Shown here: piece after piece, positions 25,994-38,122 of the stretch
How the letters are laid out: each line of letters starts with the position of its first letter
How positions within the stretch are numbered: the stretch's first letter is position 1
DNA from: Agrobacterium pusense
GTDB taxonomy: Bacteria; Pseudomonadota; Alphaproteobacteria; Rhizobiales; Rhizobiaceae
NCBI RefSeq assembly: GCF_900102105.1
Contig: NZ_FNBB01000012.1
Span: 62,001-126,000 of the forward strand
Direction of reading: 5' to 3'
DNA length: 64,000 bases
Notes under the pieces: model-generated
Database searches by the model: none
Seen by the model: only the letters and a program-made list of their open reading frames with translations
Told to the model about the DNA's origin: nothing
Made by a program: the position numbers and the translations under genes

Positions 25994-26662
25994 TCACTTG
26001 ACCGGATAGCTGAAGGAAAGGCGGGAGATGAGCGAGAAGACGGCCATCATCAGCGAGGAAATGACGAGATAAAGCAGCGTGATCGAGAAATAGACCTCGA
26101 AGGATCGGAACGTATCCGCCTCGATCTTCTGCGCGACCGAAGTCAGCTCGTAAGCGGCGATCGAAGTGCAGACAGACGTCGTCAGCGTCAGCATGATGAA
26201 CTGGCTGGTGAGTGACGGATAGACCGCGCGCAACGCCGGCTTCAGGATAATATGGCGGAAGATCTGCGCCCGGTGCAGGCCGAGCGCGAGGCCCGCTTCC
26301 ACCTGGCCCTTGGGGATGGAATCGACCCCGCCTCGAATGATTTCAATGGCGTAGGCGCCACCGTTCAGGGCCAGCGCAATGATGGCGGTGACGGTGGGAT
26401 TGAGCTTGATGCCGATCTGCGGCAGGGCGAAGAAGATGAAGAATATCTGCACCAGAAACGGCGTATTGCGGATGGCTTCCACAAAGCCGATGACGATGCC
26501 GCGCAGCAGCCTGAAACGCGAGCGTCGGGCGACAACCCCGAGAACCCCGATGACGGTGGCAAGCGACATGCCGGCAATGGCAAGGCCGATCGTCGCCAGA
26601 CAGGCTAAAAGCAGCTCGGGCAGCCGGTCTATGACCGCTGAGAAATCGAGACTGTAAGACAT
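25994..26662 (-). CDS. Polar-amino-acid-type ABC transporter permease 1
   Basis: 222-aa HisMQ-type permease, starting MSYSLDFSAVIDRLPELLLACLATIGLAIAGMSLATVIG at ATG 26662 behind GGGAGGAAG. The EAA loop reads EAGLALGLHRAQIFRHIILKPALRAVYP. It is the first gene of the six-gene operon permease-permease-binding protein-ATPase-aroE-aroQ; the candidate operator at 26812 lies 150 bases upstream. Confidence 0.9.
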   Translation of the reverse strand: MSYSLDFSAVIDRLPELLLACLATIGLAIAGMSLATVIGVLGVVARRSRFRLLRGIVIGFVEAIRNTPFLVQIFFIFFALPQIGIKLNPTVTAIIALALNGGAYAIEIIRGGVDSIPKGQVEAGLALGLHRAQIFRHIILKPALRAVYPSLTSQFIMLTLTTSVCTSIAAYELTSVAQKIEADTFRSFEVYFSITLLYLVISSLMMAVFSLISRLSFSYPVK

Positions 26663-26811
26663 TCTTCCTCCCAACCCCTTCGGGTCCGGACAGGCTTTGC
26701 GCCTTGTCCGCATCGCTCTGGAACCGTGCGGCGCCAAAGCCCTCCATTTGTCGATTTTTGCCGCTGCGGGCTTCGAACCCTCGTCGGCGGCGTCTCGTTA
26801 ATCTTAATGTT

Positions 26812-26829
26812 TGTACCAGTTAGTTCATT
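26812..26829. promoter_or_regulatory. Candidate TetR operator upstream of the quinate/shikimate transporter operon
   Basis: TGTACCAGTTAGTTCATT is related to the 21431-21448 sequence in the quiC/TetR gap (12 of 18 bases identical, same orientation relative to the window). It sits about 150 bases before the first transporter gene. The remainder of the 26663-27003 gap shows only a terminator hairpin and AT-rich DNA. Confidence 0.5.
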
Positions 26830-26853
26830 TTTGTGTCAAGCGCCATATCCGGT

Positions 26854-26881
26854 TAAAAAGCGGCGTTGCCGCTGTTTTTTT
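26854..26881 (-). terminator. Rho-independent terminator of the pca operon
   Basis: AGCGGC-gtt-GCCGCT with A-tract on the left and a T-tract on the right. Read on the minus strand after pcaB it is a 6-base GC stem followed by TTTTT; read on the plus strand it also ends in a T-run, so it can act in both directions. Confidence 0.75.
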
Positions 26882-27003
26882 GTTTTTTGAAATTCCCGAT
26901 AAAGTCTTTTTTATCAATGGCTAATGCAAAGGAGCGCAAGCGCTTTCCGCACGTCACCATGTCGCCACCGGTCGCCCGTCTGGCAGTTCCTGGAAGCCCT
27001 GGT

Positions 27004-28092
27004 CTATGGAAGATGGCGATCGCCCTGAGGCTCGTTTTCGCCTGCGCCCAACCTGTCTATCTGTCCCGCCAACCGCTCGGCGATCAGCAGCGAGGCTCCC
27101 GTTGCCGTCACCATTTGTGGGAGCGACAGCCATTCCAGCATCCAGCCCGCGCCGGACCTTTCCTGTTCGTGCACAAGCGACTGGTGCAACGCCGATATGT
27201 GCACGGCATTGAAGCGCGCGAGCGTCACCAGCGTTTCGGCATTGACCGGGTTTTGTTTGTGCGGCATGGCCGAGGAACCGCCGCCTCCGGAGAGGCGGAT
27301 TTCCGTGCCAAGTTCGGCCATGAGCGCGATGTCCTGCCCGAACTTGCCGAGCGTGCCCGTGATCAGCGAAAGCAGACCGGAAAATTCGGCGATGCCGTCG
27401 CGCTGGCTTTGCCATTGTGGCCGATCCGCAAGGCCGAGGCGCCTTGCCAGATCGATGCGCACGGCTGCGGCATTGTCACCGAGCTTTTCGAGCGTGCCGG
27501 CCGCGCCGCCGAATTGCAGGGCGAAACCGGTCTGCGCGAAGCTCTGGAGCCGCAGCAAATGGCGCTCCAGCGGTGAAATCCAGCTTGCCGCCCGATCGGC
27601 GACCGTGATGCCGATCGCGGCCTGCATGCGGGTATAGCCCGTCAACGGATTATGGCCGTCGCGGGAGGCGAGATCTCCCAGCGTATCGACGAGACGCCCG
27701 AGCCGCATGGCGATGATTTCCGCCGCCATTTTCAGCCGCAGCATCAGGCTGGTATCGATGACATCCTGGCTGGTCGCGCCGAAATGCACCTTGTCCGCTG
27801 CCTTGCCGGCGACCGCCGCCCGCATCTGCCGGATGAGTTCGGGAACCACAACGCCGTCCTTTGCGACGCCGTGGCGAAGGGCGGTGATGTCGGCGGCAAA
27901 GTCCGACAGGCCTGAGACAATCGCTTGTGCCACCTCATCCGCAAGGATGCCAGCCTCCGCCTCCGCCTCCGCCAGCGCCGCTTCGAAACGGATCATGGCG
28001 TCGATATCCGCCCTTGCCGAAAACAGCTCGACGATTTCGCTGTCGCCGAAAAGGCCTGAGAGGAAAGGGTGCTCGAAGGGGGAAAGGCTCAT
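27004..28092 (-). CDS. pcaB: 3-carboxy-cis,cis-muconate cycloisomerase PcaB
   Basis: 362 aa of the fumarase/aspartase superfamily. It closes 3-carboxymuconate to 4-carboxymuconolactone. The signature GGGGSSAMPHKQNPVNAETL is present, as is the upstream FGATSQDVIDTS. ATG 28092 gives MSLSPFEHPFLSGLFGD. It is the last gene of pcaDCHGB and is followed by a strong terminator. The length is close to bacterial PcaB proteins of rhizobia, shorter than the 450-aa Pseudomonas form. Confidence 0.92.
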   Translation of the reverse strand: MSLSPFEHPFLSGLFGDSEIVELFSARADIDAMIRFEAALAEAEAEAGILADEVAQAIVSGLSDFAADITALRHGVAKDGVVVPELIRQMRAAVAGKAADKVHFGATSQDVIDTSLMLRLKMAAEIIAMRLGRLVDTLGDLASRDGHNPLTGYTRMQAAIGITVADRAASWISPLERHLLRLQSFAQTGFALQFGGAAGTLEKLGDNAAAVRIDLARRLGLADRPQWQSQRDGIAEFSGLLSLITGTLGKFGQDIALMAELGTEIRLSGGGGSSAMPHKQNPVNAETLVTLARFNAVHISALHQSLVHEQERSGAGWMLEWLSLPQMVTATGASLLIAERLAGQIDRLGAGENEPQGDRHLP

Positions 28093-28160
28093 CGTCCGTC
28101 TCGCTTTCTTTTGCGCATATCGTTGTCGCAAAACCGCTGCACACTTTTGCGCGATATGCG

Positions 28161-28781
28161 TCAGATATCGAAAAACACGGTTTCGCCTTCGCCCTGCAGA
28201 CGGATATCGAAACGATAGACGTTGCCTTCTTCCTTTTTGGCGACAAGCGTGGCGATGCGGCTTTTCTGCTCGATGCGGGCGAGAACGGGATCGGCGGCAT
28301 TGGCCTCCTGTTCTTCCGGGAAATACATACGGGTCTGCAGGCCGATATTGATGCCGCGCGCGACGATCCAGAAGGTGATGTGCGGCGCCATCGGCCGACC
28401 GTCGCGGAACGGCACCGAGCCGGGCTTGATGGTTTCGAAGACGAATTCGCCCGTATCCATGTCACCGGGCGAGCGGCCCCAGCCGATGAAATTCGGATCG
28501 GCCTTGCCGCGCGTTTCGCTCGGGCTGTTGTAATAGCCGTCGGTATCGGCCTGCCATATCTCGATCAGCGCATCCTTGAGCGGCATGCCGGCGCCGTCAT
28601 AGACCGTGCCGCGCACGCTGATGCGCTCGCCGCGGGCCTTGTCGTTATAAAGCGGGCCGGAACCGAGATCCTTCTCGAACACGCCTTCGATGCCGACGAA
28701 ATTCGGTGTGCAGCCGATATGCACATAGGGCCCTGCCGTCTGTGAGGCGGTTTCCTTGAAATAGTTGAGCGGCTGAACCAT
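28161..28781 (-). CDS. pcaG: Protocatechuate 3,4-dioxygenase alpha subunit PcaG
   Basis: 206 aa. Intradiol dioxygenase fold without the iron ligands that the beta subunit supplies. Motifs: QTAGPYVHIGC, GTVYDGAGMPLKDALIEIWQADTDGYYNSP, PHITFWIVARGINIGLQTRMYF. With PcaH it opens the protocatechuate ring between the hydroxyls to give 3-carboxy-cis,cis-muconate. It begins two bases after pcaH. Confidence 0.94.
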   Translation of the reverse strand: MVQPLNYFKETASQTAGPYVHIGCTPNFVGIEGVFEKDLGSGPLYNDKARGERISVRGTVYDGAGMPLKDALIEIWQADTDGYYNSPSETRGKADPNFIGWGRSPGDMDTGEFVFETIKPGSVPFRDGRPMAPHITFWIVARGINIGLQTRMYFPEEQEANAADPVLARIEQKSRIATLVAKKEEGNVYRFDIRLQGEGETVFFDI

Positions 28782-28783
28782 GG

Positions 28784-29955
<1,172 letters not shown>

Positions 29956-29958
29956 CGG

Positions 29959-30756
29959 TCAATGCTCCGGCAAGGTCTTGAGAAAAATGCACGCGGCCTG
30001 CGCGTAGGCGAGTGGCTGTTCAAGGCAGGGAATGTGGCCGCAGCCGGCGATTGTTACAAAGCGGCTTGCGGGAATGAGGTCTGCCAGCGATTTTACCAGT
30101 TCCGGCGGTGTCGAGCCGTCCTGATCGCCCACGACACAAAGCGTCGGCACGGCAATGCGCCCGGCGGCAGCGGTAAAATCCGCATCGCGGATGGCGGCGC
30201 AAGTGCCGCTGTAACCGGCTTCCGGCTGCTGCGCCAGCATGTTGCGTGCGCCGGCATAGGCGGCATTGTCAGGCGTGCGGAAGGCGGGCGTGAACCAGCG
30301 CTCCATGACGGGATCGACTAGCGAGCCGAGGCCATCGGCAGAGATTTTGTCGATGCGGGCGTTCCACATGTCGGCCGTGCCGATCTTGTGAGCGGTATTG
30401 CTGAGCACGAGTGCGCGGACGAGATCGGGCCGGCGGGCATAAAGCCCCTGGGCAATCAGGCCGCCGACGGACAGTCCCCAGATGACGGCACTTTTCACGC
30501 CGAGATGATCGAGCAGCGCGATCAGGTCACCGGCATGGTCGTCGATCGAATAGGGTGGGCAACCGATATCGGAAAGCCCGTGGCCACGCTTGTCGTGCAG
30601 CACGTAGGCATAGTCATCGCCAAGCACCTCGGTCACCGCATCCCAGATGCGGAAATCCGTACCGAGCGAATTGATGAAGGCGATGACCGGCTTGCCGCTG
30701 TCCAATCCCTTGACGCGATAATGGATCACGGTCTCGCCGCAGCGCAGAAAATGCAT
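29959..30756 (-). CDS. pcaD: Beta-ketoadipate enol-lactone hydrolase PcaD
   Basis: 265-aa alpha/beta hydrolase. The catalytic triad is visible: Ser in WGLSVGGLIAQ, Asp in VVGDQDGSTP and His in GCGHIPCLEQP. It hydrolyses the enol-lactone to beta-ketoadipate. ATG 30756 (MHFLRCGETVIHYRV) is behind GGAGGAGCC; the frame extends further but without family match. It is the first gene of pcaDCHGB, divergent from pcaQ, with a PcaQ box between. Confidence 0.93.
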   Translation of the reverse strand: MHFLRCGETVIHYRVKGLDSGKPVIAFINSLGTDFRIWDAVTEVLGDDYAYVLHDKRGHGLSDIGCPPYSIDDHAGDLIALLDHLGVKSAVIWGLSVGGLIAQGLYARRPDLVRALVLSNTAHKIGTADMWNARIDKISADGLGSLVDPVMERWFTPAFRTPDNAAYAGARNMLAQQPEAGYSGTCAAIRDADFTAAAGRIAVPTLCVVGDQDGSTPPELVKSLADLIPASRFVTIAGCGHIPCLEQPLAYAQAACIFLKTLPEH

Positions 30757-30826
30757 GATGGCTCCTCCTGCCGGGGATATTGCAAGCGGGTTCCGGTTAA
30801 GTAAAATGACATTATCGATGAAAATC

Positions 30827-30842
30827 ATAACCACTGGATTAT
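30827..30842. promoter_or_regulatory. PcaQ binding site in the pcaD-pcaQ intergenic region
   Basis: ATAACC-ACTG-GATTAT fits the PcaQ consensus ATAACC-N4-GGTTAA at 10 of 12 fixed positions and lies about 70 bases upstream of pcaD and just before the pcaQ start, as described for the pcaD promoter of Agrobacterium and Sinorhizobium. Confidence 0.75.
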
Positions 30843-30849
30843 ACGAGCG

Positions 30850-31791
30850 ATGGTCGACCAGCGTATCAAGTTCCGCCACCTGCAGACCTTCGTGGAGGTT
30901 GCGCGGCAGAAAAGCGTCATCCGTGCCGCCGAAATCCTGCATGTCAGCCAGCCGGCGGTGACAAAAACGATCCGCGAACTGGAAGAGATTCTGGGTGTCT
31001 CGCTATTTGACCGCGAGGGTCGCGGCATTCGCATCAGCCGCTACGGCGAGGTTTTCCTGCGCCACGCCGGCGCGACGATGACGGCGTTGCGACAGGCGGT
31101 CGATTCGGTTTCGCAGGAGGCGGCGCGCGCCGGTCCCCCGGTGCGGGTGGGTGCTCTGCCCACGGTTTCGGTCCGCATCATGCCGAAGGCGATGGCTGGT
31201 TTTCTGGCGGAAAAGACCGGCAGCCCGGTGAAGATCGTGACGGGCGAAAACGCCGTTCTGCTGGAGCAGCTGCGGGTCGGCGATCTCGATCTCGTCGTCG
31301 GCCGTCTCGCGGCGCCGCAGAAGATGGCCGGGTTTTCCTTCGAGCATCTCTATTCGGAAAGGGTGCGCTTCGTGGTGCGGGCTGGCCACCCGCTTCTGTC
31401 GCCCGGTGTTTCGGTGTTCGATCACCTGCATGAATATCCGGTGCTGATGCCCACACGGCAGTCCGTCATCGGTCCTGTCGTGGAACAGTTTTTGATCGCC
31501 AACGGTGTTCCGGCCCTGCCGATTCGCATCGAAACCGTATCCGACGCCTTCGGCCGCGCCTTTCTGCGCACCAGCGACGCGATCTGGATCATCTCGGAGG
31601 GCGTGGTGGCGGCGGATGTGGCGGACGGCATCCTCGAAATTCTGCCGGTCGAGACCGGCGATACCAGCGGGCCGGTGGGACTGACGGTCCGGGCCGATAC
31701 GCAGCCCTCGCTGCCGCTTTCGCTGCTGATGCAGGCCATACGTGAGGCGGCGGGCGAGTTGCTGGATGGGAGGGCGGAGGCTGGTTCTTGA
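30850..31791 (+). CDS. pcaQ: LysR-type activator PcaQ
   Basis: 313 aa. The LysR helix-turn-helix covers about residues 8-65 (FRHLQTFVEVARQKSVIRAAEILHVSQPAVTKTIRELEEILGVSLFDREGRGIRIS); an inducer domain follows. PcaQ activates the pca operon with beta-carboxymuconate and carboxymuconolactone as co-inducers. The gene is divergent from pcaD. A PcaQ box also occurs before the LivK-type transporter gene, giving it a second target here. Confidence 0.92.
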   Translation: MVDQRIKFRHLQTFVEVARQKSVIRAAEILHVSQPAVTKTIRELEEILGVSLFDREGRGIRISRYGEVFLRHAGATMTALRQAVDSVSQEAARAGPPVRVGALPTVSVRIMPKAMAGFLAEKTGSPVKIVTGENAVLLEQLRVGDLDLVVGRLAAPQKMAGFSFEHLYSERVRFVVRAGHPLLSPGVSVFDHLHEYPVLMPTRQSVIGPVVEQFLIANGVPALPIRIETVSDAFGRAFLRTSDAIWIISEGVVAADVADGILEILPVETGDTSGPVGLTVRADTQPSLPLSLLMQAIREAAGELLDGRAEAGS

Positions 31792-31830
31792 GATGAGGGT
31801 GAGGGTCGGAAAAGTCTGAGAACCTCTCCT

Positions 31831-31948
31831 CCGTCATTCCGGCCTTGAGCCGGAATCCAGCCACGGCGCGTCTGCGCCGTGAAAAGAGTCCTTTTTTCCG
31901 ATCAATGACTTGATCGCGCTGGACCCCGGATCAGGTCCGGGGTGACGG
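31831..31948. repeat. Mosaic palindromic repeat, copy C
   Basis: Left end ATTCCGGCcttgaGCCGGAAT, inner palindrome CACGGCGC-gtct-GCGCCGTG, inner palindrome CGATCAA-tgac-TTGATCG, and right end CCCCGGAtcaggTCCGGGG then TGACGG. It lies between the convergent pcaQ and pobA genes. Copy E at 61064 has the same modules in the opposite orientation. Confidence 0.82.
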
Positions 31949-31991
31949 GTATGGAAACGGTAGGGATAAAAGCCGCGTGTCTGGGGCAGCC

Positions 31992-34205
<2,214 letters not shown>

Positions 34206-34951
34206 ACGGACAGAAGTGCAGGCAAATATCGCTCCACCAGATCATCCATCGAAGCGACCGAGGCGGCGAGCCCGACATTCAGTGCGGCAACCGTTTGGCC
34301 ACGCACGCTTTTCAGCGGCACGGCGATGGAGCGAAGGCCGATTTCGACTTCCTGATCGATCAACGCATAACCGCGATGGCCGGTCACCTCGATTTCGGTG
34401 AGCAAGGCCTGAATATCAGTAATGGTTTTTTCCGTGCGGGCGACCAGCCGGGAGGCTTCGAGAATGTCGCGCTGGCGTTCGGGCGGCTGAGCGGAAAGAA
34501 GAACACGGCCCATGGAGGTGCAATAGGCGGGCAGGCGCGACCCCGGCATCAGCGCAATGGACATGACCCGCTGCTGGGCGGCGCGGGCCACATAAACGAT
34601 TTCGGTTTCGTCCAGGATAGAGACGGAGGTGCTCTGGCCGATCTCCTCCGAAAGGCGATCGATGAGCGGCTGGACGATTTTGGGAAGCGGCATGGTGGCG
34701 AGGCAGCCGGTTCCGAGCCGCAGCACCTTCGGCGTGACGGTAAAGAACTTGCCGTCATAGGCGGCATAACCAAGCTCCGATAGCGTGAGCAGGCAGCGGC
34801 GTGTGGTGGCGCGGTCCAGTCCGGCGATCTCGGCGGCATCGGAGATGGAAAGCCGCGGCCGCTCGGCGCTGAAGGCTTCGATCACGCGCAATCCCTTGGC
34901 GAGACCGCCCATCATGTCTCTTTCATTGACGGCCATGGCTCCGCTCCATTT

Positions 34952-34984
34952 GTGCGATATACGAACAAAAATCATATAACGCAC
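34952..34984. promoter_or_regulatory. PcaR operator(s) upstream of pcaI
   Basis: On the minus strand 34966-34952 reads GTTCGTATATCGCAC, 12 of 15 bases identical to GTTCGATAATCGCAC, the site reported for Pseudomonas PcaR. A second, weaker half (ATCATATAACGCAC) lies at 34971-34984, so two sites may be arranged in tandem. It is between pcaR and pcaI. Confidence 0.7.
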
Positions 34985-35074
34985 AAAATCCTTGCCGTCG
35001 AGGCAATTTCAGCTTTACCTCATGTCCAAGCAGCCCTGCCGGTCCATCCGCTCGGCTGGATGGAGGTTTTGAGA

Positions 35075-35782
35075 ATGGACAAGACAATCAAGAGCGCGGA
35101 AGAGGCGCTTGCTGGCATCGGCGATGGTGCGACGATCATGATCGGCGGTTTTGGCGGCTCCGGCGCGCCGATCGAGCTGATCCACGCACTGATCGACAAG
35201 GGACCGAAGGACCTTACCGTCATCAACAACAACGCCGGCAATGGCCGCATCGGCATCGCCGCGATGATCGATGCGGGCATGGTCAAGAAGATGATCTGCT
35301 CCTTCCCGCGCTCTTCGGATCCGCGCGCCTTCACCGATCGCTATCTGGCCGGCGAAATCGAACTGGAGCTGGTGCCGCAGGGCACGCTTGCCGAGCGCAT
35401 TCGCGCTGGCGGTTCCGGTATTCCGGCCTTCTACACCCCGACAGGTTTCGGCACGGAACTGGCAGAAGGCAAGGTAATCGCGGAATTCGACGGCCGCTCC
35501 TACGTGCAGGAGCGCTGGCTGAAGGCCGATTTTGCCATCGTCAAGGCCGAGCTTGGCGACACCTATGGCAACCTCACCTACAACAAGGCCGGGCGCAATT
35601 TTAACCCGCTGATGTGCATGGCCGCGAAAACCACCATTGCGCAGGTCTCGAAGATCGTCGCCGCCGGCGAGATCGATCCGGAGCATGTCGTGACGCCGGG
35701 TATTTTCGTGAACGGCGTCGTGGAAATTTCCGATCCGCAACAGGAAGAAGTCCTCATTCGCGCGGGAGTAGCCTACGCATGA
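35075..35782 (+). CDS. pcaI: 3-oxoadipate CoA-transferase subunit A PcaI
   Basis: 235 aa, alpha subunit of the class I CoA transferase (GATIMIGGFGGSGAPIELIHALIDKGPKDLTVINNNAG). It moves CoA from succinyl-CoA to beta-ketoadipate. ATG 35075 (MDKTIKSAEEAL) is behind GGAGG; the frame opens earlier without match. It is coupled to pcaJ by a 4-base overlap. Confidence 0.95.
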   Translation: MDKTIKSAEEALAGIGDGATIMIGGFGGSGAPIELIHALIDKGPKDLTVINNNAGNGRIGIAAMIDAGMVKKMICSFPRSSDPRAFTDRYLAGEIELELVPQGTLAERIRAGGSGIPAFYTPTGFGTELAEGKVIAEFDGRSYVQERWLKADFAIVKAELGDTYGNLTYNKAGRNFNPLMCMAAKTTIAQVSKIVAAGEIDPEHVVTPGIFVNGVVEISDPQQEEVLIRAGVAYA

Positions 35783-36474
35783 CCACGACCATCGACACCC
35801 GCGAAGACATCAAGCTTTCCAACGCCCAGATCGCTTGGCGCGCGGCGCAGGACATCGAGGATGGCGCCTACGTCAATCTCGGCATCGGCTTTCCGGAAAT
35901 GGTGGCGCGCTATCAGCCACCCGGCCGTCAGGCGATCTTCCACACCGAAAATGGCATCCTGAATTTCGGCGAAGCGCCGCCGGAAGGCGAGGAGGACTGG
36001 AACCTCATCAATGCCGGCAAGAAGGCCGTGACGCTGAAACCGGGCGCCGCCTTCTTCCACCATGCCGACAGCTTCGCCATGGTGCGTGGCGGACATCTGG
36101 ATGTGGCGATTCTCGGGGCCTATCAGGTGGCCCAGAATGGCGATCTCGCCAATTGGCGCGTCGGCTCCAAGGGTGTGCCAGCCGTCGGTGGGGCCATGGA
36201 TCTTGTTCATGGCGCCAAGCAGGTCTTCGTCATCACCGAACATGTGACCAAGAATGGCGATCCGAAGCTGGTGGAGAAATGCGCCTTCCCGCTGACCGGC
36301 GTCGGCTGCATCACCCGCATCTATACCAGCCATGCGGTGATTGACGTGGTCGATGGCCGGTTCGTGCTGCGTGAAAAGCTGGCCGCGATGACGTTTGAAG
36401 AGCTACAGGCCATGACCGGCGCGCCGCTTCATGTGGATGGCACGGTTGCTGATCTCGTTGCACCGGAACTTTGA
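35779..36474 (+). CDS. pcaJ: 3-oxoadipate CoA-transferase subunit B PcaJ
   Basis: 231 aa, beta subunit with the catalytic glutamate in FHTENGILNFGEAP. ATG 35779 overlaps the pcaI stop (ATGA). It forms a heteromer with PcaI. Confidence 0.95.
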   Translation: MTTTIDTREDIKLSNAQIAWRAAQDIEDGAYVNLGIGFPEMVARYQPPGRQAIFHTENGILNFGEAPPEGEEDWNLINAGKKAVTLKPGAAFFHHADSFAMVRGGHLDVAILGAYQVAQNGDLANWRVGSKGVPAVGGAMDLVHGAKQVFVITEHVTKNGDPKLVEKCAFPLTGVGCITRIYTSHAVIDVVDGRFVLREKLAAMTFEELQAMTGAPLHVDGTVADLVAPEL

Positions 36475-36484
36475 GGAAACACCG

Positions 36485-37690
36485 ATGACCGAAGCCTATA
36501 TCTGCGATTACATCCGCACGCCCATTGGCCGTTTCGGCGGTGCGTTTTCTTCCGTGAGGGCGGATGACCTCGGCGCGGTGCCGCTGAAGGCGCTGATGGA
36601 ACGCAATCCTTCCATCGACTGGGAAGCCGTCGAGGATGTGATCTTCGGCTGCGCCAATCAGGCGGGTGAGGATAACCGCAACGTGGCGCGCATGTCGTTG
36701 CTGCTCGCCGGCCTGCCGGTGTCGGTAACCGGAACGACCATCAATCGTTTGTGCGGTTCCGGCATGGATGCCGTCATTGCTGCCGCCCGCGCCGTCAAAT
36801 CGGGCGAGGCGGAGTTGATGATTGCCGGCGGTGTCGAAAGCATGAGCCGCGCGCCCTTCGTTCTGCCCAAGGCGGAGAGCGCTTTTTCGCGCAATGCCGA
36901 AATCTACGACACCACAATCGGCTGGCGTTTCGTCAACCCGCTGATGAAGGCGCAATATGGCGTCGATTCCATGCCGGAAACCGGTGACAATGTCGCGGTC
37001 GATTATCAGGTCTCGCGCGAGGATCAGGATGCCTTCGCCGTACGCAGTCAGCAGAAGGCAGCGGATGCGCAGGCCAATGGCCGGCTCGACAGGGAAATCG
37101 TTTCGGTAACGATCCCCCAGCGCAAGGGCGATCCACTTGTCGTCTCGAAGGACGAACATCCGCGGGCCACAAGCCTCGAAGCACTGGCTAAGCTGAAGCC
37201 GGTGAACAAGCGCGAGGGCGCTACGGTAACGGCGGGCAATGCGTCTGGCGTCAATGATGGCGCGGCCGCGCTTATCATCGCGTCAGCCGAGGCTGCGAAG
37301 AAATATGGCCTCACTCCCATCGCCCGTATCCTCGGTGGCGCCGCTGCCGGCGTGCCGCCGCGCGTGATGGGCATCGGCCCGGCTCCGGCCTCCGCCAAAC
37401 TTCTGGCGCGGCTCGGGCTGAAGCAGGAACAGCTCGATGTGATCGAGCTGAACGAGGCATTCGCCAGTCAGGGCCTTGCAACGTTGCGCCAGCTCGGCAT
37501 TGCCGATGACGATGCGCGGGTAAATGCGAATGGCGGTGCCATCGCGCTCGGCCATCCGCTCGGCATGTCCGGTGCGCGTATCGCCGGCACGGCGGCGCTC
37601 GAACTTTCCTTGACGGGCAAGCGGCTGGCGCTCGCCACCATGTGTATCGGCGTCGGGCAGGGTATCGCCGTCGCGCTGGAGCGGATCTGA
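36485..37690 (+). CDS. pcaF: Beta-ketoadipyl-CoA thiolase PcaF
   Basis: 401 aa. The thiolase active-site Cys is in INRLCGSGMDAV (near residue 90), the active-site His in NGGAIALGHPLGMSGARI and the second Cys in CIGVGQG near the C-terminus. It cleaves beta-ketoadipyl-CoA to succinyl-CoA and acetyl-CoA, the last step. ATG 36485 follows GAGGAAAC. It ends the pcaIJF operon. Confidence 0.95.
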   Translation: MTEAYICDYIRTPIGRFGGAFSSVRADDLGAVPLKALMERNPSIDWEAVEDVIFGCANQAGEDNRNVARMSLLLAGLPVSVTGTTINRLCGSGMDAVIAAARAVKSGEAELMIAGGVESMSRAPFVLPKAESAFSRNAEIYDTTIGWRFVNPLMKAQYGVDSMPETGDNVAVDYQVSREDQDAFAVRSQQKAADAQANGRLDREIVSVTIPQRKGDPLVVSKDEHPRATSLEALAKLKPVNKREGATVTAGNASGVNDGAAALIIASAEAAKKYGLTPIARILGGAAAGVPPRVMGIGPAPASAKLLARLGLKQEQLDVIELNEAFASQGLATLRQLGIADDDARVNANGGAIALGHPLGMSGARIAGTAALELSLTGKRLALATMCIGVGQGIAVALERI

Positions 37691-37697
37691 CGGGATA

Positions 37698-37733
37698 GCG
37701 GCTTCAGCATCGTGATGACGGTGCTAATGCCGC
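37698..37733 (+). terminator. Hairpin after pcaF
   Basis: Two-part stem: outer GCGGC/GCCGC and inner AGCATCGT-gatg-ACGGTGCT with one G-T pair, eight bases after the pcaF stop. No T-run, so Rho-independent termination is uncertain. Confidence 0.5.
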
Positions 37734-37831
37734 CGTAAACCGGTACGAATTCCCGCTGCCGCAGCTTCCTTAGTGTGACAGTGGCCATTCAGGTTACTCG
37801 GCAGGTGATTTTTCGCTCTGACACATCCCAG

Positions 37832-37954
37832 CCCCCTCATTCCTGTGCTTGTCACAGGAATCCAGCCGACGCGCGTCTGCGCGGCGGAAAGACTCCTCTC
37901 AGCCCAGGGACTTGGGCTGGCTGAGTCTCTGTGACAAGCACAGAGATGAGGGGA
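37832..37954. repeat. Mosaic palindromic repeat, copy D (diverged arms)
   Basis: Same four-hairpin order, but the terminal palindromes are TCCTGTG-cttgt-CACAGGA and CTCTGTG-acaag-CACAGAG instead of CCGGC-type stems, with outer CCCCTCAT/ATGAGGGG ends. Pairing is kept although the bases differ. The middle hairpin CAGCCCA...TGGGCTG matches copy A. It lies between pcaF and the LacI gene. Confidence 0.8.
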
Positions 37955-38053
37955 GGAGGCGTGCTGGGCCAAGCAAGCCGGCCCTGCGATGCAGGCCCCG
38001 GTCGATTATTCCCTGATAAAGTACTCCACGCTCTTATCCCTCTGCACATGTTG

Positions 38054-38065
38054 GATTCCATCATA
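38054..38065. promoter_or_regulatory. Possible LacI operator, site 1
   Basis: GATTCCATCATA, within the inverted repeat GGATT-N7-AATCC, lies about 60 bases before the LacI gene at 38123. Eleven of 12 bases recur after that gene at 39162-39173. The remainder of the 37691-38122 gap is a terminator hairpin and mosaic repeat D. Confidence 0.35.
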
Positions 38066-38122
38066 ATCCGTGACATGTTTTGCGAGATATGACAGGAATC
38101 TTTCCGTCTACGGGGCACCCGC

